From Dongibacter bovis (GTDB taxonomy: Bacteria; Bacillota; Negativicutes; Selenomonadales; Selenomonadaceae): 64,000 bases of DNA. A program made the position numbers and the translations under genes. The stretch is from positions 1-64,000 of the forward strand of contig CACWQW010000001.1 of the NCBI GenBank assembly GCA_902763085.1. Direction: 5' to 3'. This document shows positions 16,357 to 24,706 of this stretch, piece by piece (position 1 is the stretch's first letter; each line of letters begins with the position of its first letter). A model generated the notes under the pieces. It did no database searches, had not been told where the DNA came from, and saw nothing but the letters and a program-made list of their open reading frames with translations.

Positions 16357-16954
16357 ATATGACTGCGGGCCGACGACGATGCTCAACGCCGTGAGCTTCC
16401 TCTTCGAGCGGGAGGAGATTCCGCCGGAGCTCATCCGCAACGTCATGCTGTATTCCCTCGATTGCTACGGCGCCGGCGGCCTGCCCGGCCGGGCGGGGAC
16501 GTCCCGCATGGCGATGCGGTTCCTCTCCAACTGGCTCGATGGCTACGGCCGCGCCACGAAGCTGGAGCTCTCGAGCACCTACCTCTCGGGGAGCGACGTT
16601 TCCGTCAAGCAAGAGAGCCGCGTCCTCGACGCGCTGCATCGAGGCGGCGTCGCGGTGGTGCGGCTCTTCTACGAGGTGGAGCATTACACGCTCTTCACCG
16701 GTGTGACGGATCGGGGCATCGAGCTCTTTGATCCTTGGTATGTGCCGGCGGACAGCCGGGAGTTTTCCGGGACGGGCATCGAGCTCACGCTCGCCCATCC
16801 GTTCCAGTACAACCGCCGCGTGCCCTTTGCCTGCTTCGAGTGCGAGAAGTGCTCGCCCTACGCGCTCGGCCCTGCGGAAGACCGCGAGGCCGTGCTGCTC
16901 TTCAACGAGAAGACGAAGCAGACGGCGGGCGATACCATCGAGTATTTCATCTGA
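16322..16954 (+). CDS. C39-like cysteine peptidase domain protein, cytoplasmic
   Basis: The 210-residue protein starts inside the 3' end of exonuclease III (35-bp overlap, different frame). The papain-like C39 site is visible: Cys15 in SEYDCGPTTMLNAV, a histidine in VEHYTLFTGV near residue 121 and the aspartate in LFDPWY near 136. C39 domains usually trim leader peptides of bacteriocins inside ABC exporters, but here the domain stands alone with no signal peptide or transporter. A substrate cannot be named. The end contains CFECEKCSPYA, a possible metal-binding pair. An alternative start is ATG 16325. Confidence 0.75.
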   Translation: MMKNPLHYQLSEYDCGPTTMLNAVSFLFEREEIPPELIRNVMLYSLDCYGAGGLPGRAGTSRMAMRFLSNWLDGYGRATKLELSSTYLSGSDVSVKQESRVLDALHRGGVAVVRLFYEVEHYTLFTGVTDRGIELFDPWYVPADSREFSGTGIELTLAHPFQYNRRVPFACFECEKCSPYALGPAEDREAVLLFNEKTKQTAGDTIEYFI

Positions 16955-16980
16955 GGAGGCACGGGCAATCGGCGCGCAGC

Positions 16981-17508
16981 TCAGAACGTTTCCTGGTGGA
17001 CCTTGCTCCAGTCGAGCTTTTCGACGTCGTGCGGCCGCGCTTCTTTGAGCGGGTGGCCGAGGGAGAGCACGGCCTGCAGCTGGTACGCCTCCGGGAAGCC
17101 GAGCAGGTCGCGCACGAAGGCGTCCGTCGAGCGCCCGTCTTCCGCCTCGCGGCCGCGTCCCTGGATGTAGCAGCTGCCGAGGCCGAGGGAGCTCGCCTCG
17201 AGGTGCATGTTGATCGCGGCGATCGTGCAGTCCTCGACGACGGTGTCGGTGATCGTCTTATCGCCGATGACGACGATGGCACAGGCGGCTTTCGCGAGCA
17301 TGCGCGCGACGCCGACGCGGCAGTTGCTGAGCTTCTCCAGCATGGCGCGGTCGCGCACGACGATGAACTGCCAGGGGAATTTCGACTTGCCGGAGGCGGA
17401 CATGAGGCCGACGGCGAGGATGCGGCGGAGCGCCTCCTCAGAGACCGGCTCCTCCGTATAGCGGCGGATGCTGCGGCGTTTGACGAATTCCTGGAAAATA
17501 TCGGACAT
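16981..17508 (-). CDS. Nitroreductase-family FMN protein
   Basis: The 175-residue product is a compact nitroreductase. FVKRRSIRRYTEEPVSEEAL carries the Arg-Arg FMN phosphate site, GKSKFPWQFIVVRDRAML the next conserved strand, and LEASSLGLGSCYIQGRGRE the flavin-binding C-terminal loop. Such enzymes reduce nitro compounds, quinones or flavins with NAD(P)H. ATG 17508 follows GGAGG by seven bases. The open frame extends further upstream to 17715, but that part overlaps prfC and the promoter and is rejected. A palindrome next to its -10 box suggests repression. Confidence 0.88.
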   Translation of the reverse strand: MSDIFQEFVKRRSIRRYTEEPVSEEALRRILAVGLMSASGKSKFPWQFIVVRDRAMLEKLSNCRVGVARMLAKAACAIVVIGDKTITDTVVEDCTIAAINMHLEASSLGLGSCYIQGRGREAEDGRSTDAFVRDLLGFPEAYQLQAVLSLGHPLKEARPHDVEKLDWSKVHQETF

Positions 17509-17532
17509 GATAGTTCCTCCTTTGCAGGTGTG

Positions 17533-17577
17533 ATGAAACGTTGGTTTCATTATAGCCGAGCCGGACGAAAAGCGCAA
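17533..17577 (-). promoter_or_regulatory. Nitroreductase promoter with palindromic operator
   Basis: On the minus strand TTGCGC (17572-17577) and TATAAT (17549-17554) are 17 bp apart. Directly downstream of the -10, overlapping its last bases and the start point, lies ATGAAAC-GTTG-GTTTCAT (17533-17550), a perfect 7-4-7 inverted repeat. This is the position and size expected for a dimeric repressor such as MarR, HxlR or TetR types; no such gene is in the window. Confidence 0.65.
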
Positions 17578-17620
17578 AAGGAGGAGCTGTTCCCTATCAT
17601 TTGTTTTGGAGGAATCGATT

Positions 17621-19246
17621 TTGTCAGAGTTACAAGAAGAACTGCGTCGGGAGATCAAGAAGCGGCGCACGTTTGCCATCATATCGCACCCGGATGCGGG
17701 CAAGACGACGCTCACGGAGAAGCTCCTGCTCTACGGCGGTGCCATCCATCTCGCCGGCTCCATCAAGTCGCGCAAGACACAGCGGCACGCGGTGTCCGAC
17801 TGGATGGAGATCGAGAAGCAGCGCGGCATCTCCGTGACGAGCTCCGTCCTGCAGTTCGACTACGACGGCTGCCGGATCAACATCCTCGACACGCCGGGCC
17901 ATCAGGACTTCAGTGAGGACACGTACCGTACGCTCATGGCGGTCGACAGCGCCGTCATGGTCATCGATGTGGCGAAGGGCGTCGAGGCGCAGACGAAGAA
18001 GCTCTTCAAGGTCTGCAGCGAGCGCGGTATCCCCATCTTCACGTTCGTGAACAAGCTCGACCACTACGGCAAGGCGCCGATCGACATCATGGACGAGATC
18101 GAGAATGTGCTCGGGATCCGCTCCTATCCGATGAATTGGCCGATCGGTCAGGATGGCCAGTACCTCGGCGTCTATGATCGGCGGAACAAGAAGGTGCTGT
18201 TGTTCGCCGCGGACACGAGCCACGGCCAGCAGGCGCGCATCGCCGACGTTTATGAGCCGGACGATCCCGCTGTCGTCGCGCGCATCGGTGAGGAGAATTT
18301 CCAGGCGCTCAAGGACGATATCGACCTGCTCGATGAGGCGGGCGAGCCGTTCGACATGGACAAGGTCGATGCCGGCGAGCTCACGCCGATGTTCTTCGGG
18401 TCCGCGATGACGAACTTCGGCGTGCAGGATTTCCTCGAGGGCTATATCCGCATGGCGCCAACGCCGCAGCCACGCCCGTCGAGCGACGGTCTCATCGCGC
18501 CCGATGACGAGAAGTTCTCCGGCTTCGTCTTCAAGATCCAGGCGAACATGAATCCGGCGCATCGCGACCGGCTCGCCTTCATCCGCATCTGCTCCGGGAA
18601 GTTCGAGCGCAACATGAGCGTCTGGCACGAGCGCTCGGGCAAGCCGATCAAGCTCGCGCAGCCGCAGCAGTTCCTCGCGCAGGACCGGCAGATCATCGAC
18701 ACGGCGTATCCGGGGGACATCGTCGGCCTCTTCGATCCGGGTATCTTCGGCATCGGAGATACCATCTGCGATGAGAGCCACAAGTTCAAGTACGCGGACT
18801 TCCCGGTGTTCCCGCCGGAGAAATTCGCGCGCGTGCAGGCCAAGGACACGATGAAGCGCAAGCAGTTCGTCAAGGGGATGGAGCAGCTGACGCAGGAGGG
18901 CGCCATCCAGCTCTTCCAGCAGGCAGGCGCCGGCATGGAGTCCTATATCGTCGGCACCGTGGGCACGCTGCAGTTCGAGGTGCTCGAGTATCGCCTGAAG
19001 AACGAGTACAACGTCGATATCATCCTGCAGATGCAGCCCTATGAGGTGGCGCGTTGGCTCGCGTTCAAGGATGGGCGAGAGGTCACGCCCGCGAGCCTCA
19101 AGGGCGCAGACCGCGGCATGTTCGTCTACGACCGCAAGCAGAACCCCGTGCTGCTCGTGAGCAACGAGTGGGCGCTGGGCTGGATCACGGACAACAACCC
19201 CGACCTCCTGCTGAACCACGTGCCGTTCGACAAGAAGGAAGCCTGA
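17621..19246 (+). CDS. prfC: Peptide chain release factor 3
   Basis: The 541-residue GTPase recycles RF1 and RF2 from the ribosome after termination. The G motifs are present: G1 in SHPDAGKTTLTEKLL, G2 around RGISVTSSVLQFDY, G3 in ILDTPGHQDFSEDTYRTL, G4 in FTFVNKLD. RF3-specific sequence follows (IGQDGQYLGVYDR, PRPSSDGLIAPDDEKFSGFV) and the C-terminal domain ends with ALGWITDNNPDLLLNHVP. TTG 17621 is taken as start because GGAGG at 17608-17612 lies eight bases before it. It diverges from the nitroreductase. Confidence 0.96.
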   Translation: MSELQEELRREIKKRRTFAIISHPDAGKTTLTEKLLLYGGAIHLAGSIKSRKTQRHAVSDWMEIEKQRGISVTSSVLQFDYDGCRINILDTPGHQDFSEDTYRTLMAVDSAVMVIDVAKGVEAQTKKLFKVCSERGIPIFTFVNKLDHYGKAPIDIMDEIENVLGIRSYPMNWPIGQDGQYLGVYDRRNKKVLLFAADTSHGQQARIADVYEPDDPAVVARIGEENFQALKDDIDLLDEAGEPFDMDKVDAGELTPMFFGSAMTNFGVQDFLEGYIRMAPTPQPRPSSDGLIAPDDEKFSGFVFKIQANMNPAHRDRLAFIRICSGKFERNMSVWHERSGKPIKLAQPQQFLAQDRQIIDTAYPGDIVGLFDPGIFGIGDTICDESHKFKYADFPVFPPEKFARVQAKDTMKRKQFVKGMEQLTQEGAIQLFQQAGAGMESYIVGTVGTLQFEVLEYRLKNEYNVDIILQMQPYEVARWLAFKDGREVTPASLKGADRGMFVYDRKQNPVLLVSNEWALGWITDNNPDLLLNHVPFDKKEA

Positions 19247-19355
19247 GCGACTGTCCCCAGCAACTTTTCCGCAGGGGAAAGAGGGAAACGGTGGCAGCAC
19301 CGCGTACTAAATACTGTAGTAGGAAAGAATCACAATCGATTTGGGGGTGTTCCTC

Positions 19356-20234
19356 TTGATACGAAAGGGCATTATTCTGGCAGGCGGTTCCGGTACCCGC
19401 CTCTATCCGCTGACCAAGGTCGTTTCCAAGCAGCTGATGCCGATCTACGACAAGCCGATGATCTACTATCCGCTCTCGACGCTCATGCTCGCCGGGATCC
19501 GTGATATCCTCATCATCACGACGCCTGGCGATCAGGCGCTCTTCGAGGCTTTGCTCGGCGATGGCAGCCAGCTGGGGCTTTGCATCCGCTATGCGGTGCA
19601 GCCGAGTCCGGACGGGCTCGCGCAGGCGTTTCTCATCGGCGAGGACTTCATCGCGGGGGAAGGGTGCGCGCTGGTGCTCGGCGACAACATCTTCTACGGC
19701 TCAGACCTGGCGCAGGCGATGCAGCATGCGGCGTCTTCGGAGGACGGAGCCACGGTCTTCGCCTATTACGTGCGTGACCCGCAGCGCTACGGCGTCGTGG
19801 AGTTCGATCAGGACGGCAAGGCGCTGAGCCTCGAGGAGAAGCCAGAGCGGCCGAGGTCGAACTACGCGGTCACGGGGCTCTATTTCTATGACAGCGATAT
19901 CGTCGCGATCGCGAAGACAATCCGTCCGTCGGCGCGCGGGGAACTCGAGATCACGGACGTCAACCGCTGCTACCTCGAGGCGAAGAAGCTCCGCGTGGAG
20001 AAGATGCGGCGCGGCTACGCCTGGCTGGATACGGGGACGCATGCGTCGCTGCTCGCGGCGGCGAGCTTCGTCGAGACCATCCAGGCGCGCCAGGGGCTCA
20101 AGATCGCCTGCATCGAGGAGATCGCCTACCGCATGGGCAACATCGACCGCGCGCAGCTGCTGCGCCTCGCAGAGCCGCTCAAGAAAAATGAATACGGCCA
20201 GTATCTGATCCAGCTGGCAAACGAGAAACAATGA
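19356..20234 (+). CDS. rfbA: Glucose-1-phosphate thymidylyltransferase
   Basis: The 292-residue enzyme makes dTDP-glucose from dTTP and glucose-1-phosphate, the first step to dTDP-rhamnose and related sugars. The nucleotidyltransferase motif [20 protein letters not shown] is at the start, followed by [20 protein letters not shown] and the metal-binding region [12 protein letters not shown] near residue 107. The C-terminus [15 protein letters not shown] is typical of RfbA/RmlA. TTG 19356 follows GGGGGTG by six bases. rfbB follows, but rfbC and rfbD are not in the window. Confidence 0.95.
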   Translation: MIRKGIILAGGSGTRLYPLTKVVSKQLMPIYDKPMIYYPLSTLMLAGIRDILIITTPGDQALFEALLGDGSQLGLCIRYAVQPSPDGLAQAFLIGEDFIAGEGCALVLGDNIFYGSDLAQAMQHAASSEDGATVFAYYVRDPQRYGVVEFDQDGKALSLEEKPERPRSNYAVTGLYFYDSDIVAIAKTIRPSARGELEITDVNRCYLEAKKLRVEKMRRGYAWLDTGTHASLLAAASFVETIQARQGLKIACIEEIAYRMGNIDRAQLLRLAEPLKKNEYGQYLIQLANEKQ

Positions 20235-20295
20235 GGCGGCGTCTCTTCCCGGGAACGCAGGGGAAGGGGATCGCCGCAAAAGGGGTGTATCATCT

Positions 20296-21339
20296 ATGAA
20301 TATCATCGTGACGGGCGGAGCCGGCTTTATCGGCAGCAATTTCATCTACTACGAGCTCAAGAAGCATCCGGAAGACAAGATCATCTGCCTTGACAAGCTC
20401 ACGTATGCGGGGAACCTCGAGACGCTCTCGGCGGCGCTGAAAAAGGATAAGTTCAAGTTCATCCGCGCGGACATCGCCGACCGCCGGGCCGTCTACCGGA
20501 TCTTCGAGACGGAAAAGCCGGACATCGTCGTCAACTTTGCAGCGGAGAGCCACGTCGACCGCTCGATCGAGAATCCGGAAGTCTTCCTGCAGACGAATAT
20601 CATCGGCACGAGCGTCCTGCTCGATGCCTGCCGCAAGTACAGCATCGACCGGTTCCATCAGGTCTCGACGGACGAGGTCTACGGGGACCTGCCGCTCGAC
20701 CGGCCGGACCTCTTTTTCACGGAGGAGACGCCGCTTCATACCTCGAGCCCGTATTCCGCGTCAAAAGCCTCGGCCGATCTTCTCGTGCAGGCGTATCATC
20801 GCACGTACAAGGTGCCCGTGACCATCTCTCGCTGTTCGAACAACTACGGCCCGTTCCATTTCCCGGAGAAGCTCATCCCGCTCATGATCATCAACGCGCT
20901 TTCGGATAAGGAACTGCCTGTCTACGGGACGGGCGAGAATGTGCGCGATTGGCTCTATGTGAAGGACCATTGCACGGCCATCGACCTCATCATCCGCAAG
21001 GGGCGCGTCGGCGAGGTATACAACATCGGCGGCCATAACGAGCGCCGCAACATCGATGTGGTGAAGACCATCCTCAAGGAGCTCGGCAAGCCGGAAAGCC
21101 TCATCACCCATGTCGCCGACCGCAAGGGCCACGACCGTCGCTATGCGATCGACCCGACGAAGATCCACGAGGAACTCGGCTGGGAGCCTGTGACAAAGTT
21201 CGAGGACGGAATCAAGAAGACGATTCAGTGGTATCTTGAGAACCGCGACTGGTGGATGGGCATCATCTCGGGCGATTATCAATCGTATTACGAGCGCATG
21301 TACGACCAGCGTGCGAAGATGGAATACGCAAAGATTTGA
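20296..21339 (+). CDS. rfbB: dTDP-glucose 4,6-dehydratase
   Basis: The 347-residue extended SDR enzyme turns dTDP-glucose into dTDP-4-keto-6-deoxyglucose. NAD binding is shown by IIVTGGAGFIGSNFIYYELK at the start, the catalytic Thr-Asp-Glu by VSTDEVYGDLP near residue 122, the YxxxK pair by SSPYSASKASADLL near 150, and SRCSNNYGPFHFPEKLIPL near 180. The C-terminus contains HVADRKGHDRRYAID, diagnostic of RfbB. The preceding 61-base gap has a GGGG-rich ribosome site. Together with rfbA it supplies a 6-deoxy sugar precursor. Confidence 0.96.
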   Translation: MNIIVTGGAGFIGSNFIYYELKKHPEDKIICLDKLTYAGNLETLSAALKKDKFKFIRADIADRRAVYRIFETEKPDIVVNFAAESHVDRSIENPEVFLQTNIIGTSVLLDACRKYSIDRFHQVSTDEVYGDLPLDRPDLFFTEETPLHTSSPYSASKASADLLVQAYHRTYKVPVTISRCSNNYGPFHFPEKLIPLMIINALSDKELPVYGTGENVRDWLYVKDHCTAIDLIIRKGRVGEVYNIGGHNERRNIDVVKTILKELGKPESLITHVADRKGHDRRYAIDPTKIHEELGWEPVTKFEDGIKKTIQWYLENRDWWMGIISGDYQSYYERMYDQRAKMEYAKI

Positions 21340-21350
21340 GGTGTAGACGG

Positions 21351-21698
21351 TTGGCAGGAAAACAAGATGGGAAAGAGCGTCTGCGCGGCGATGATGCGTT
21401 GTGCAGGAAGGTCGCCGTCTGGCTCTGCGACAATGCGCTCAGGAACGACTCGTATGACGTCAAGGAATGCTATGCGCTCCTGAAGGACTACGTGGACGGC
21501 AGCGTGACAGAGCGCATGCTGCAGAGCATACGAGAGAATCGGTCGCAGCCGGACCTCACGGAGGCACAGGCCGTGGAGGCGCTCGACAGTGCGCTCACGG
21601 CGGCGTGCCGCCAGATCGATCTCTGGGTGAAGCAGCCGGGCGATACGAATGCCAGGTTCTTCCGCATGAAGTGCAATCAGGTGGATTGGGAATCATGA
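21351..21698 (+). CDS. Small soluble protein of unknown function
   Basis: I do not recognise this 115-residue protein. TTG 21351 has GAGGTG just upstream, overlapping the rfbB stop codon. It looks all-helical and charged (LRGDDALCRKVAVWLCDNAL, ECYALLKDYVDGSVTERML, ALDSALTAACRQIDLWVKQP). Its stop overlaps the ATG of the GH84 gene (ATGA), so it is a true member of the operon. Confidence 0.65.
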   Translation: MAGKQDGKERLRGDDALCRKVAVWLCDNALRNDSYDVKECYALLKDYVDGSVTERMLQSIRENRSQPDLTEAQAVEALDSALTAACRQIDLWVKQPGDTNARFFRMKCNQVDWES

Positions 21699-23170
21699 AG
21701 GAACAGCGTCAATGGAGCCGCATCCACTGGCTCGCTGTCCTCGTTCTTGTGCTCGGCAGTTTTCTGCCGGGCCTTTTCACGTGCGAGGCCAGGCAGAGCG
21801 TGTCTCTGGTGGCGGCGGATGCCGTGCCGCTGCGCGGCGTGATCGAGGGATTCTACGGGACGCCGTGGACGCAGCAGGAACGACTGGACATGATCGCGTT
21901 CTGCGGGCAGCAGGGACTCAATGCGTATATCTACGCGCCGAAGGATGATCCCTATCACCGCAGCCATTGGCGGGAGCCGTATCCCAAGCAGAGGCTCACG
22001 GACCTCGCCGCGCTCGTGAAGGCGGCGCGCGCCGCGCACGTGCGCTTCGTCTTCGCGGTCTCGCCGGGGCTCGACCTCGCGTATGCCGGGAGTGCGGCGC
22101 AGGCGGACCGCGCGGCGATGCTCGAGAAATGCGAAGCGCTCTATGCGGTTGGCGTGCGCGACTTCGCCGTCTTCTTCGACGATATCGAGCAGAAGGACGG
22201 CGCGGGGCAGGCGTCCTTCCTCAACGACATCGCTGCGGCGCTGCGGGCGCGCCACCCTGACCTCGGCGCCATCCTCACGGTGCCCACGGAGTATTTCCGT
22301 GCCGATATGGTCGATGAGGCGGGGCAGGCGAAGCCGTATACTGCGTCGTTCGCCGGGAAGCTCTCGAGGGACGTCATCGTCCTCTATACGGGAGAAGGCG
22401 TCGTCAAGGGAGACCTCACGGCGGCGCAGCGCCAGGCAGCCGAGGCAGTCTACGGCAGGCCGCTGGGGATTTGGTGGAACTATCCCGTCACGGATTACAA
22501 GATGACGAACCTGGCGCTGGGTCCGATCGAGCGCTTGCCGCTCGCGGGTGTCCCTGCGGTCTTCTTCAACCCGATGCAGCACGCGCAGCTCTCGCGCCTC
22601 TCGCTCGCGACGGGTGCCGCACTTGCGCGCGATCCCGCCCACTATGATCCGCAGGCGGCCTGGCACGCGGCGATCGTGCAGCAGTACGGGGGGCTCGCGC
22701 CCGCCATGGAGACGTTTGCGGAGCATGCCCAGCATCTCGAGACGAACTGGGCGGAGATCGGGCGACAAGACGCACCGGCCCTACGCCGGGAGATGGATGA
22801 TTTCTGGCAGTCGTATCCACGCGGCGCACTGCTGAAGCTGCGCGCGCGTCATCTCGACAAGAGCCTCGCCCAGGTGGAAGAGGCGACGGCAGCGCTGCGT
22901 ACGGGGCTCCCCGTGCGCTCTCGCGCGGAGTGCCAGCCGCAGGTCGACCAGCTCGCGCGGATCGTGCGGGCGGATCGGCGCGGTCTCGCGCTCCTCATGG
23001 CCCAGCGGGGCAAGACTGCCTCGGAGGCCGACCGTGCGGCCTTCCTCGTTGCGCGTAGCGAGGTCCTCCAGCACGACGAGGAAGCGCGCATTTCCGAGAA
23101 GACGGCGCGCGCGTTCCTCGATGAGCTGACGGAGCACCTCGACCTCACGCCACCGGCGGCGAACAAGTGA
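21695..23170 (+). CDS. Membrane-anchored GH84-type beta-N-acetylglucosaminidase domain protein
   Basis: The 491-residue protein has an N-terminal hydrophobic helix (HWLAVLVLVLGSFLPGLFTC) acting as signal or anchor; the Cys after it hints at a lipoprotein-like site, without a clean lipobox. The GH84 barrel starts with VPLRGVIEGFYGTPWTQQER and continues with GLNAYIYAPKDDPYHRSHW and the catalytic aspartate pair in AVFFDDIEQKDG (D162, D163). WNYPVTDYKM and GVPAVFFNPMQHAQ are also family hallmarks. GH84 enzymes remove beta-linked GlcNAc by substrate-assisted catalysis. The helical C-terminal third is probably a spacer. Genes for dTDP sugars lie upstream in the same operon, so a cell-surface glycan is the likely target. 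Confidence 0.9.
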   Translation: MKEQRQWSRIHWLAVLVLVLGSFLPGLFTCEARQSVSLVAADAVPLRGVIEGFYGTPWTQQERLDMIAFCGQQGLNAYIYAPKDDPYHRSHWREPYPKQRLTDLAALVKAARAAHVRFVFAVSPGLDLAYAGSAAQADRAAMLEKCEALYAVGVRDFAVFFDDIEQKDGAGQASFLNDIAAALRARHPDLGAILTVPTEYFRADMVDEAGQAKPYTASFAGKLSRDVIVLYTGEGVVKGDLTAAQRQAAEAVYGRPLGIWWNYPVTDYKMTNLALGPIERLPLAGVPAVFFNPMQHAQLSRLSLATGAALARDPAHYDPQAAWHAAIVQQYGGLAPAMETFAEHAQHLETNWAEIGRQDAPALRREMDDFWQSYPRGALLKLRARHLDKSLAQVEEATAALRTGLPVRSRAECQPQVDQLARIVRADRRGLALLMAQRGKTASEADRAAFLVARSEVLQHDEEARISEKTARAFLDELTEHLDLTPPAANK

Positions 23171-23182
23171 CGCGCGGAATTT

Positions 23183-23223
23183 GGGACGCATGGACTGCTG
23201 GCTGATGGGCCATGCGTCCCTTT
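23183..23223 (+). terminator. Hairpin after the rfb-GH84 operon
   Basis: GGGACGCATGG and CCATGCGTCCC form an 11-pair perfect stem with a 16-nt loop, followed by only three T residues. It sits just before the ribosome site of the MocR gene. Confidence 0.65.
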
Positions 23224-23238
23224 GCAGGAGGATCTCTT

Positions 23239-24696
23239 ATGCTGACGTATTCCTTTGACCACATCGGCAAGATGCCGCTCTATGAATATCTTTATCGCTG
23301 CATCCGCAAGGACATCGAGGCAGGTCGCCTGCAGGTCGGCGAGAAGTTGCCGTCGAAGCGCGCGCTCGCGCGTCAGCTCGGCATCAGCACCATCACCGTC
23401 GAAGGCGCCTACGGGCAGCTCACGGCAGAAGGCTATTGCCGCTCCCTGCCGAAGCGCGGCTTCTATGTGACGGAGGCGGCGCGCGTGATCCAGCGGGAAG
23501 CGGCACAGGGGGCACGTGCGGGAGAGCAGGCGGTCCTCGCGAGGGAGGCGGAGCCGCCGCAGGAGGACGAGGCTCCCGCCTATTTCGTCGATTTCGCCGA
23601 GGGCGGCGTGAACGCCGAGAACTTCCCCTTCACGACCTGGACGAAGCTCCTGCGCCAAGTCGTGGCGGAGGAGGCGGACGCCTTGATCGAGCGTTCTCCG
23701 GGCTTCGGCGCCATTCCTCTGCGACAGGCGATCGCGGCGCATCTGGCGCATTTCCGCGGCCTCGTCGTCCGGCCCGAGCAGATCGTCATCGGCGCCGGGA
23801 CGGAGTACCTCTACAGTCTGCTCGTGCAGTTCTTCGGACGGGACAAGCGGTTCTGCGTGGAGAATCCTGGCTACGGGCGCATCCGCAAGATCTACGAGAG
23901 CTGCGGCGCCTGCTGCCTGCGCGCCGATCTCGACGAGGCGGGCGTCTGGCCGGCAGAGCTCTGCGCGGAGCAGGCGCAGATCCTCCACATCAGCCCCTCG
24001 CACCATTTCCCGACGGGGATCATCATGCCGATCAGCCGCCGCTACGAACTTCTCGGCTGGGCCGCGGCCGCGCCCGACCGCTACATCATCGAGGACGATT
24101 ACGACAGCGAGTTTCGTCTGACGGGACGTCCGATCCCCACGCTCATGGGTATCGATGTCGAGGGGCGCGTCATCTACATGAACACGTTCTCCAAGAGCTT
24201 GACGCCGACCATCCGCATCAGCTACCTCGTCCTGCCGGAAGCCTTGGTCGGTCCCTTCACGCGGCGCCTCGGCTTCTACAGCTGCACGGTTTCCAATTTC
24301 GAGCAGTACACGCTCGCACGGTTCATCGAGAGCGGTGCCTTCGAGAAGCATATCAACCGCATGCGGACGCTCTACCGCAAGCGGCGGGAAAAGCTCCTCT
24401 CCCTGCTGCGGCGGAGCCGCTTCGCGCGGAACATGGAAATCGTCGAGCACGGCTCGGGTCTGCATTTCCTCGTGCGCTTCCACCGGGCGGGCAGCGATGC
24501 GTCCGTGGTATCACGGCTGGCGGCGCAGGGCATCCACATGCGCTCGCTCTCGAGCTATTACGCGGCGTCGTCGCCGGAGGAACGCGAAAAAGCCTCCGAC
24601 ATGCAGCATCTCTTCGTGCTGGATTACTCCAGCGTCGAGGAGAGCCGCATGCCGGAGGCGGTGCGGCGCATCGAACGCCTCTGGGAGCGCCCGTAA
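23239..24696 (+). CDS. MocR/PdxR-type GntR-family regulator with aminotransferase domain
   Basis: The 485-residue protein is a fusion. Residues 10-80 form a GntR winged helix (LYEYLYRCIRKDIEAGRLQV, ARQLGISTITVEGAYGQLTA). After a linker, residues 120-480 form a fold-type I aminotransferase domain with IEDDYDSEFRL and the PLP lysine motif YMNTFSKSLTPTIRISYLVL. Known relatives (PdxR, GabR) sense PLP or PLP adducts and switch vitamin B6 or GABA genes, usually adjacent. No such target is in the window. ATG 23239 follows AGGAGG by about seven bases. The gene ends ten bases from the convergent kinase gene. Confidence 0.92.
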   Translation: MLTYSFDHIGKMPLYEYLYRCIRKDIEAGRLQVGEKLPSKRALARQLGISTITVEGAYGQLTAEGYCRSLPKRGFYVTEAARVIQREAAQGARAGEQAVLAREAEPPQEDEAPAYFVDFAEGGVNAENFPFTTWTKLLRQVVAEEADALIERSPGFGAIPLRQAIAAHLAHFRGLVVRPEQIVIGAGTEYLYSLLVQFFGRDKRFCVENPGYGRIRKIYESCGACCLRADLDEAGVWPAELCAEQAQILHISPSHHFPTGIIMPISRRYELLGWAAAAPDRYIIEDDYDSEFRLTGRPIPTLMGIDVEGRVIYMNTFSKSLTPTIRISYLVLPEALVGPFTRRLGFYSCTVSNFEQYTLARFIESGAFEKHINRMRTLYRKRREKLLSLLRRSRFARNMEIVEHGSGLHFLVRFHRAGSDASVVSRLAAQGIHMRSLSSYYAASSPEEREKASDMQHLFVLDYSSVEESRMPEAVRRIERLWERP

Positions 24697-24706
24697 GGCG
24701 CGTCGT

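Noticed and set aside
17630-19300. Minus-strand open frame of 556 codons over prfC
   Set aside because: prfC is unmistakable on the plus strand; the antisense frame is compositional.
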